Of a stretch of 7,187 nucleotides of DNA, positions 1 to 4,823 are shown one piece after another. Within the stretch, counting starts at the first letter, position 1. Each line of letters begins with the position of its first letter. The stretch spans positions 1 to 7,187 of the forward strand of contig WRCR01000201.1 of assembly GCA_009783865.1 (NCBI GenBank), given 5' to 3'. The stretch comes from Planctomycetaceae bacterium. GTDB lineage: Bacteria > Planctomycetota > Planctomycetia > Pirellulales > Thermoguttaceae. The notes under the pieces are model-generated. The model was given only the letters and a program-made list of their open reading frames with translations. It searched no databases and was not told the DNA's origin. The position numbers and the translations under genes were made by a program.

Positions 1-1122
1 ATCAAGCCCGAAAATGTCAGAAAAGACCGGGAAGGCAAAGATACCGGCGGGTTGGAACGGACACTCATCCGAATGGAAGAACGCCTTAATAAACCGCCGA
101 AACCCGACGAGAAACCGCTGACACCGGAAGAAAGAGAATTGCTCACAAAGCAAATTGCGCAACTTAAAGCACAAATCGCAGACGAAATACTCGTCAGCGG
201 CGGAAAAGCACAGGGTTTTGATTTCAAGTCCTCGACCGGTTACGGTTATCAGGACGCGAAACTGAATGTTGACGGTTCCAAAAACACTTACGACAGACCG
301 GCAACCGAAGAGTTAATACGCTGGCGGCTTTATGACCGGACAAGTGCCGGTTTGATGGCGGAATTAGGTTCGCACCAACTCGATGCGTCAAGCATTTTCA
401 TTGCGGCAATGCACGGCGGAAAAAAACAATATCCGTTGAGTGTTTCGGCAACATCCACACGGACGATTTTCCCGAACAATCTGGAAACCGATGTGATTGA
501 CCGCGATGTCGATGACCACATTCACTGCGTTTTCGATTATGCTGCTCCGGGTTATCACAAAGACGACCCGCTCGGCAAACAGCGGAAAATCACCGTTGCA
601 TACAGTTCCATAAACGGAAACGGCTTCGGAGGTTACGGCGAAGAGGTCTTCGGAACAAAAGGTACGCTGGTTATCGACAGAGAAAAGGAAGCGATGTTTT
701 ATGACCGGGCGGAAGTCAATTTGAAGACGAAAATCACTGTGAAAACCGATGCCAAGAAGAAACAGGAATTGGTTGTCGAAAAGTCCGATTCCGGCGACCC
801 GCTTTCCGCTGCGATTGCGCTTCAAGCGACCTTCGGCGACATCAGCCGGGGATATTGCGAACAGATTGAACATTGGGCTTGGTGTATCCGCAACAATCCT
901 AAGGCAGACCATTCGCAGCCGATGCCCCGATGCTATCCCGAAGTTGCGATTGCCGATGCGGTTATCGCTTTGACCACCAACATTTCGGCGGCGAGAAGTG
1001 AAACGGTGGAATTCAATCCTGAATGGTTTGACGTAACCAAAGATGCAACGCCGGAAGCGGCATTTGCCGAGACCGATGAGTTAAAAAAGCACTATACCCC
1101 GAATCTGGGACGCTATACGTAG
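1..1122 (+). CDS. Gfo/Idh/MocA-family oxidoreductase, C-terminal part (5' end outside window)
   Basis: The reading frame is open from base 1 to the TAG at 1120-1122, giving 373 visible residues; the TTG at 52 is an internal codon, not a start. The N-terminal Rossmann NAD(P)-binding domain lies mostly off the left edge. What is visible is a long charged helical segment (about codons 18-62), then the substrate-domain signature AGLMAELGSHQLDA (codons 116-129). Its His125 and Asp128 match the D/E-x-G-x-H-x-x-D motif that carries the catalytic His in this superfamily. Further recognisable segments are SSINGNGFGGYGE, GTKGTLVIDRE, an EQIEHWAWCIRN helix and the end TPNLGRYT. From memory, planctomycetes hold many members of this subfamily, including the charged insert. 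Such enzymes oxidise or reduce sugars, polyols or related compounds with NAD(P)H; the substrate cannot be told here. A cytoplasmic or Tat-exported location cannot be decided without the N-terminus. The family call is strong. Confidence 0.9.
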   Translation: MKPENVRKDREGKDTGGLERTLIRMEERLNKPPKPDEKPLTPEERELLTKQIAQLKAQIADEILVSGGKAQGFDFKSSTGYGYQDAKLNVDGSKNTYDRPATEELIRWRLYDRTSAGLMAELGSHQLDASSIFIAAMHGGKKQYPLSVSATSTRTIFPNNLETDVIDRDVDDHIHCVFDYAAPGYHKDDPLGKQRKITVAYSSINGNGFGGYGEEVFGTKGTLVIDREKEAMFYDRAEVNLKTKITVKTDAKKKQELVVEKSDSGDPLSAAIALQATFGDISRGYCEQIEHWAWCIRNNPKADHSQPMPRCYPEVAIADAVIALTTNISAARSETVEFNPEWFDVTKDATPEAAFAETDELKKHYTPNLGRYT

Positions 1123-1143
1123 ATCGGATAATTTGTGAGTCAG

Positions 1144-1165
1144 CCGCGATAATCGTTAAAAGCGG
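1144..1165 (+). terminator. Weak inverted repeat after the oxidoreductase gene, possible terminator
   Basis: CCGC at 1144-1147 pairs with GCGG at 1162-1165, with a G-T pair possible outside it, and the sequence TATTTTCGTT follows. It lies 22 bases after the stop codon. The stem is only 4-5 bp, the loop is 14 nt and the T-run is broken, so this is a poor intrinsic terminator. It is recorded because it is the only candidate between the oxidoreductase and the next gene. Confidence 0.2.
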
Positions 1166-1202
1166 TATTTTCGTTGGTTTATGTCGTGTTGAAATCAAAA
1201 GA

Positions 1203-1228
1203 ATTCCTTATTTTTCGGTAAGAGGAAT
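1203..1228. repeat. Inverted repeat in the leader of the first coiled-coil gene
   Basis: ATTCCT at 1203-1208 is the exact reverse complement of AGGAAT at 1223-1228. The stem could continue with TA/TA pairs across a small bulge around a T-rich loop. No T-run follows on the + strand. It could be a leader RNA hairpin, a weak terminator read on the minus strand, or chance. Two smaller inverted repeats lie between it and the start codon: AGCGG 1245-1249 with CCGCT 1261-1265, and TTTGC 1269-1273 with GCAAA 1285-1289. Confidence 0.3.
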
Positions 1229-1272
1229 GCCGATAAAGCGAGAGAGCGGGGTTTTCGTGTCCGCTGAATTTG

Positions 1273-1302
1273 CGTTTTTCGGCTGCAAAGGAAAGGTATG
1301 CT
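1273..1302 (+). promoter_or_regulatory. Duplicated leader element with RBS, copy 1
   Basis: The 30 bases before the ATG at 1303 closely match the 31 bases before the ATG at 2247. Both share CGTTTTT, a GG and TG core, then AAA and GGAA. The purine tract AAAGGAAAGG at 1287-1296 ends six bases before ATG 1303. That is good Shine-Dalgarno spacing and decides the start in favour of 1303 over the upstream in-frame TTG at 1270. Confidence 0.65.
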
Positions 1303-2166
1303 ATGAATTTACTCGGTAAGATGTTCATTCTACTGATTTTCGTATTGAGCATAACCTTTATGGTGTGGTCGGTTGTTATTTTTATGACTCCTCCGGGCAC
1401 GAAAGATAAGGAAAAAGAGGTTTCCGAAAGGCTGCAGAAAGCACAATCCTTTGCCAAGCAGCAGACGGAAAGCCGCGACGATATGGTGCGCAAACTTAAC
1501 GAAGAAATCAGTAATCGGGCTGTGGCTATCTCCACGTTGACTGTGAAAGTTGACGAGTTGGACAAGGAAAACAAAAAATCCCGCGACGACTTGATGCTTC
1601 TCAACGAACAAAAAGAACAGCGGATGGGCGATGTAAAGCGGCTGAACACCGCAATGGCTGAAGCACGTACCGAAGTTGATGGACTTCGTAAGGATTTGCA
1701 GACAGTGCAGAAAGATTGGGCATCAGAGTACTCCGACCTTGTTGCGAAAGTAGATGAAGCGCACAGTTTGGCAATAAAACTGGCAAATTACCGCAGCGTC
1801 GGTGAAAGATTAGCGAAGGACTACCGAGATGCAACAGAGGTTTTAATAAAGCACGGATGGCAGCCCGAAGATAAACTCCAGAACAGTGTCACTCCGAAAG
1901 GCATTCACGGTACCATCACCGAAGTCCGTCCCAACGGCTGGGTTGAAATTTCTATCGGTTCGGATTCCGGCATTGCGGAAGGACATCGCCTTGACGTTGT
2001 CAGAAACGTTGATGGACGCAGTTCTTACATCGGCAGAATCGAAGTAGTTCGGGCTGAAGCGGATTGTTCGGCAGCGAGAATTTTGCCGGAATACCGCCGC
2101 GGCACTATTCAGCAGGACGACATCGTGGAAAATATCAAAGTTAATAAACTGGCAGTGAAGTATTAA
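1303..2166 (+). CDS. Bitopic coiled-coil membrane protein, paralog 1 of a tandem pair
   Basis: This 287-aa protein has unknown function. Residues 7-28 form a hydrophobic N-terminal helix (MFILLIFVLS onward), best read as a signal anchor with no clear cleavage site. Residues about 35-175 are rich in Lys, Glu, Asp and Gln with heptad-like hydrophobic spacing, so a long coiled coil is expected. Residues 203-278 form a compact probably beta-rich domain with GWVEISIG, DSGI, GHRLDV, IEVVRAEAD and PEYRRGT. By signal-anchor logic the coiled coil and C-terminal domain would lie outside the cytoplasmic membrane. ATG 1303 was chosen because of its Shine-Dalgarno tract and because the paralog starts at the same aligned residue; the in-frame TTG at 1270 would only add 11 residues. 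The gene lies 80 bp before paralog 2 on the same strand. The helix, coiled coil and beta domain order recalls MreC, and the C-terminal domain loosely recalls the C-terminal domain of FlgT, but I see no diagnostic motif for either. Confidence 0.85.
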   Translation: MNLLGKMFILLIFVLSITFMVWSVVIFMTPPGTKDKEKEVSERLQKAQSFAKQQTESRDDMVRKLNEEISNRAVAISTLTVKVDELDKENKKSRDDLMLLNEQKEQRMGDVKRLNTAMAEARTEVDGLRKDLQTVQKDWASEYSDLVAKVDEAHSLAIKLANYRSVGERLAKDYRDATEVLIKHGWQPEDKLQNSVTPKGIHGTITEVRPNGWVEISIGSDSGIAEGHRLDVVRNVDGRSSYIGRIEVVRAEADCSAARILPEYRRGTIQQDDIVENIKVNKLAVKY

Positions 2167-2173
2167 AAATAAA

Positions 2174-2190
2174 TCGGCAGGTACTGCCGA
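2174..2190. repeat. Perfect 7-bp hairpin between the two paralogs
   Basis: TCGGCAG (2174-2180), the loop GTA (2181-2183) and CTGCCGA (2184-2190) form a perfect stem starting eight bases after the stop codon of paralog 1. No T-run follows, so it does not look like a standard intrinsic terminator on the + strand. It may be an mRNA 3'-end stabiliser, a processing site or a partial terminator that sets the ratio of the two proteins. Confidence 0.5.
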
Positions 2191-2197
2191 CAAGAGT

Positions 2198-2203
2198 TAT
2201 AAT
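2198..2203 (+). promoter_or_regulatory. Possible -10 hexamer ahead of paralog 2
   Basis: TATAAT occurs here, 43 bases before ATG 2247, directly after the intergenic hairpin. No convincing -35 box is found at the normal spacing; that position is occupied by the hairpin. A consensus -10 by itself is weak evidence in an AT-rich gap. If it is real, paralog 2 and the small membrane gene could be transcribed independently of paralog 1. Confidence 0.2.
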
Positions 2204-2215
2204 AATCAAGTTCCT

Positions 2216-2246
2216 CGTTTTTGGGTTGTAAAAGGAAGCGTGTATT
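2216..2246 (+). promoter_or_regulatory. Duplicated leader element with RBS, copy 2
   Basis: This is the counterpart of 1273-1302. It begins with CGTTTTT, keeps the GG and TG core and carries the Shine-Dalgarno tract AAAGGAAG (2231-2238), ending eight bases before ATG 2247. Retention of the leader shows that the ancestral duplication included sequence upstream of the start codon. Confidence 0.6.
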
Positions 2247-3107
2247 ATGAGTTTACTCGGTAGAATGTTCATATTGCTGATTTTTATAATGTGCATGGCG
2301 TATATGACGCTGGCAGTTGTGATATATCAGACCCATAACAACTGGAAAAAGGCGGCGGACGAAAGAGCAGTGAAGATAAAGGATATCGAAAAACATGCTC
2401 AACAAATCGCGGAACGCCGTGACAATTTGCTGGTTCAGAAAAAAGAAGAAATCAGCAAACTAAAGGCGGAAAAATCAACAGCGGATACGCAGGTCGATAT
2501 GCTTACCAAGAGAAACAAAGAACTCGAAGATGAGCGGACGCAACTCGTTGAGCAGAAAGAACAGAACATTGTCACCGTTAAACTTGCGCACGATAGCATG
2601 GTTGCTGCCCGTGCCGAGACCGACGGACTCCGCAAGGATTTACGGACAGCACAGGAACAGTGGGCGACGTTGTATTCTACTCTCGTTGCGAAAACCGACG
2701 AAGCACATGACTTGTCGATGAAACTGGCAAGTTACAAAAATGTCGGCGAAAAATTGGCAAAGGATTACCGTGATGCATTGGAGGTCTTGCGGATATTCGG
2801 AAAGAAACCCGAACCGGAACTGTATAGCGGAGCCGCTCCGAAAGGTGCCAGAGGAATTGTTACGGAAGTCCGTCCAAACGGCTGGGTTGAAATTTCTATC
2901 GGTGAGGACTCTGGCATCGTAAAAGGACATCGCCTTGATGTCATGAGAGATATTGACGGACGCAAGTCCCTCATCGGTAAAATCGAAGTGGTGCGGGCTG
3001 AAGCGGACCGTGCCGCGGCAAGAGTCATACCGGAGTACCGCAGAGGCACTGTCCAGCAGGACGATGTAGTGGAAAATATCCAAATCGGTGAACTGACGGC
3101 TAAATAG
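2247..3107 (+). CDS. Bitopic coiled-coil membrane protein, paralog 2 of a tandem pair
   Basis: This 286-aa protein has the same plan as its upstream neighbour: a hydrophobic anchor at residues 7-28, a Lys/Glu/Gln-rich coiled coil at about 33-175, and the conserved C-terminal domain at 203-278. It aligns with paralog 1 over all 286 residues without a single gap. By hand I count 156 identities (about 55%) overall and 59 of 76 (about 78%) in the C-terminal domain. Residues 39-55 show almost no identity, while 121-180 is again well conserved (DGLRKDL, LVAK, DEAH, AKDYRDA). The pattern suggests two proteins of identical length and register that may pair with each other, with the variable coil segment setting partner choice. 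No enzymatic motif is visible. The gene is probably co-transcribed with the small membrane gene 46 bp downstream. Function unknown; membrane topology is inferred as for paralog 1. Confidence 0.85.
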   Translation: MSLLGRMFILLIFIMCMAYMTLAVVIYQTHNNWKKAADERAVKIKDIEKHAQQIAERRDNLLVQKKEEISKLKAEKSTADTQVDMLTKRNKELEDERTQLVEQKEQNIVTVKLAHDSMVAARAETDGLRKDLRTAQEQWATLYSTLVAKTDEAHDLSMKLASYKNVGEKLAKDYRDALEVLRIFGKKPEPELYSGAAPKGARGIVTEVRPNGWVEISIGEDSGIVKGHRLDVMRDIDGRKSLIGKIEVVRAEADRAAARVIPEYRRGTVQQDDVVENIQIGELTAK

Positions 3108-3112
3108 TTTCA

Positions 3113-3146
3113 CCCCTTAACCGGCAGAAAACTCGATAGAAAGGGG
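3113..3146 (+). promoter_or_regulatory. Inverted repeat that could mask the RBS of the small membrane gene
   Basis: CCCCTT at 3113-3118 is the exact reverse complement of AAGGGG at 3141-3146. The second arm is the Shine-Dalgarno sequence of the gene starting at ATG 3154. The first arm begins six bases after the TAG of paralog 2 (3105-3107). A ribosome terminating there would cover or melt it, so the arrangement could couple translation of the two genes. The loop is 22 nt, which weakens the structure. Confidence 0.35.
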
Positions 3147-3153
3147 AAAAATA

Positions 3154-3393
3154 ATGGCAATCCTAAAGAAAAAGAAAAAAGGAGCGGACGACACTGCTGT
3201 TCCGTCTGATGCCTCACCGTTTGGTGAACCCGCAGAAGAAAAACCGGCAAAGAAAAAGAAATCTGCCGAGAAGAAAAGTTCCGGACCGAAGATTGTTGCA
3301 AGACCGGATTTTTACACTTTGCTTTTAGGGCTTTCCGTTGCGGCGATGATAATTGCCGTTGTTTTACTGTATATGCACTTGGATGCTTTATGA
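3154..3393 (+). CDS. Small Lys-rich single-pass membrane protein
   Basis: This protein has 79 aa and unknown function. Residues 1-50 are hydrophilic and very basic, with two lysine clusters (residues 5-9 and 33-36) around an acidic, Pro-containing stretch. Residues 54-74 form one hydrophobic helix (FYTLLLGLSVAAMIIAVVLL) followed by only a few residues. The positive-inside rule places the N-terminal tail in the cytoplasm and the C-terminus outside. The start has a strong Shine-Dalgarno tract, AGGGG, seven bases before ATG 3154. It follows paralog 2 by 46 bp on the same strand and probably belongs to the same operon. From memory, planctomycetes encode similar small proteins with a PDFYTLLLGL-like entry into the helix; I cannot confirm this here. 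A role as a small partner of the coiled-coil pair is inference from position. Confidence 0.8.
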   Translation: MAILKKKKKGADDTAVPSDASPFGEPAEEKPAKKKKSAEKKSSGPKIVARPDFYTLLLGLSVAAMIIAVVLLYMHLDAL

Positions 3394-3427
3394 CCAAGTC
3401 CGTGAAGTCAACTAAACGGGATATTCT

Positions 3428-4777
3428 ATGTCAAAAAGTTCGTTTCTCGCAGTTTCGTTCTGTGTTTTCACTGTTTTTACCTGCGCTGTTCTTGCGCAGA
3501 CGACCTACGAATTAGTCAAGCGGATTGATATTGAACCCGTTTGGTCAGGACATCCGGTCGGCTTTGCGCTGCTCACCAAAGACAATGAGCAGTTTGCCGC
3601 TTATTACGATGCCGGGCAGAATTTGACAGTTGCCCAGCGTTCACTTGGCAGCAGTCAATGGACTTTCACGAAACTGCCGACGAAAATCGGCTGGGATTCG
3701 CATAACTACGTCACGATGGCGGTTGACAGCGGCAACTTCCTTCACGTTTCCGGCAATATGCACTGTGTTCCGCTGATTTACTTCCGCAGTGAAAAGCCGC
3801 TCGATGCGTCTTCGCTGAAACAAATCAAGGAAATGACGGGGCAAGACGAAAAACGCTGCACTTATCCGGCGTTTATCAACAGTCCACAGAAGGAACTTTT
3901 GTTCACGTATCGGGACGGTTCAAGCGGAAACGGAAAACAAATCTGGAATGTTTATGACGCGGCATCGAAGAAATGGACACGTCTCTTTGATACACCGATG
4001 TTCGACGGACAGGATTTGATGAACGCATATTTTCACGGACCTGTTCTTGGACCGGACGGTTATTATCACATCAGTTATATGTGGCGGGATACGCCGGATT
4101 GCAGCACGAATCACGATTTGTCATATATCCGCAGTAAGGATATGCGGAACTGGGAAAACAGCCGCGGCGAACCGGTTAAGTTGCCGATTACGATTAAAAC
4201 CGGCGAGATTATTGACAAGGCGCAGCCGGGCGGCGGCTTGCTGAATCCGGCGCAGTCCATCGGTTTCGACACCGAAAAACGTGTTATTATTTCTTACGGA
4301 AGGTACGATGAGAACGGCAACTGGCAGTTATACAACGCCCGGCTAGAAGACGTTACTTGGAAGTACTATCAGACCTCCGATTGGAATTACCGGTGGGATT
4401 TCAAGGGCGGCGGCACCATTGTCGGCGAGATTTCGTTTAGTCCGGTGCAGATTCAGGAAGGAAAATTAGTGCAATCGTATCGGCACATCAAGGAAGGCAG
4501 CGGCAGATGGTTTCTCGACAATAAAACGCTCAAGCCGATTGGAAAAGCACCTTCACCGGTTCAGTATCCGAAAGAACTCAGCGGCAAGGAACTTGATTTT
4601 CCAACGGTTTCAGTGCGTTCCGCGTGGGATTTGCGGGACAGAGGTGAAATGCCTGACACCGGTTCGCCGACTCGATTTGTAATGTATTGGGAAGCGCAGG
4701 GAACGAATCGCGACCGTCCACACCCTCAAACCCCGCCGCCGAGTATGCTGCGGCTGTTTGAAATTAAACGTCTCTGA
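3428..4777 (+). CDS. Exported BNR_4-type beta-propeller, putative polysaccharide lyase or glycan-active protein
   Basis: This is a 449-aa protein with an N-terminal Sec signal peptide: a hydrophobic core at about residues 5-22, with probable cleavage around VLAQ (21-24). The mature part looks like a seven-bladed propeller of the BNR_4 family. The best marker is residues 89-119, with GWDSHNYVTMAVD followed by VSGNMHCVPLIYFR. His92 and His112 are 20 residues apart. Tyr161-Arg162 and the segment 211-229 (YYHISYMWRDT then NHD, with Tyr217, Arg220 and His229) add more candidate active-site residues. Beta-propeller ulvan lyases (PL24/PL25) use His, Tyr and Arg residues and, as I recall, two His about 20 apart. 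Lyase activity is therefore plausible but not proven; most BNR_4 proteins are uncharacterised and a sialidase-like or binding role is possible. ATG 3428 is preceded by a weak GGGA (3418-3421). The gene starts 34 bp after the small membrane gene and appears intact. Confidence 0.85.
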   Translation: MSKSSFLAVSFCVFTVFTCAVLAQTTYELVKRIDIEPVWSGHPVGFALLTKDNEQFAAYYDAGQNLTVAQRSLGSSQWTFTKLPTKIGWDSHNYVTMAVDSGNFLHVSGNMHCVPLIYFRSEKPLDASSLKQIKEMTGQDEKRCTYPAFINSPQKELLFTYRDGSSGNGKQIWNVYDAASKKWTRLFDTPMFDGQDLMNAYFHGPVLGPDGYYHISYMWRDTPDCSTNHDLSYIRSKDMRNWENSRGEPVKLPITIKTGEIIDKAQPGGGLLNPAQSIGFDTEKRVIISYGRYDENGNWQLYNARLEDVTWKYYQTSDWNYRWDFKGGGTIVGEISFSPVQIQEGKLVQSYRHIKEGSGRWFLDNKTLKPIGKAPSPVQYPKELSGKELDFPTVSVRSAWDLRDRGEMPDTGSPTRFVMYWEAQGTNRDRPHPQTPPPSMLRLFEIKRL

Positions 4778-4778
4778 T

Positions 4779-4821
4779 GTTTGCCATATACAGCATTCGC
4801 AAACGTGAAATTGAAGCGTTT
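4779..4821. terminator. Overlapping weak inverted repeats in the convergent gap
   Basis: The 46-bp gap between two converging genes holds GTTTGC (4779-4784) with GCAAAC (4799-4804), and AAACG (4801-4805) with CGTTT (4817-4821), the latter followed by CTTT. The two hairpins share bases and exclude each other. Both stems are short and neither has a good T-run, so termination is possible but weakly supported. Confidence 0.25.
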
Positions 4822-4823
4822 CT

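Noticed and set aside
52..54. TTG as the start of the oxidoreductase
   Set aside because: The frame is open to base 1 and the protein would lack its NAD-binding domain; the gene is simply cut by the window edge.
52..186. Charged helical segment in the oxidoreductase as a novel inserted domain
   Set aside because: From memory, this planctomycete subfamily regularly has a long charged stretch before the GSHQLD motif, so it is probably a family trait.
388..912. 174-codon minus-strand reading frame inside the oxidoreductase gene
   Set aside because: It is the antisense shadow of a clearly conserved coding region and its translation resembles no protein I know.
1270..1302. Upstream TTG start adding 11 residues to paralog 1
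   Set aside because: No Shine-Dalgarno precedes it, its codons overlap the duplicated leader and RBS, and the paralog begins at the residue matching ATG 1303.
1303..3107. Paralogs as MreC
   Set aside because: The order of membrane helix, coiled coil and beta domain is similar, but I see no MreC signature and no mreB, mreD or penicillin-binding protein genes nearby; kept only as an alternative.
3169..3184. A-rich tract at the start of the small membrane gene as a programmed frameshift site
   Set aside because: The tract encodes lysines in the correct frame, the canonical slippery heptamer is not in register, and the downstream frame gives a sensible membrane protein.
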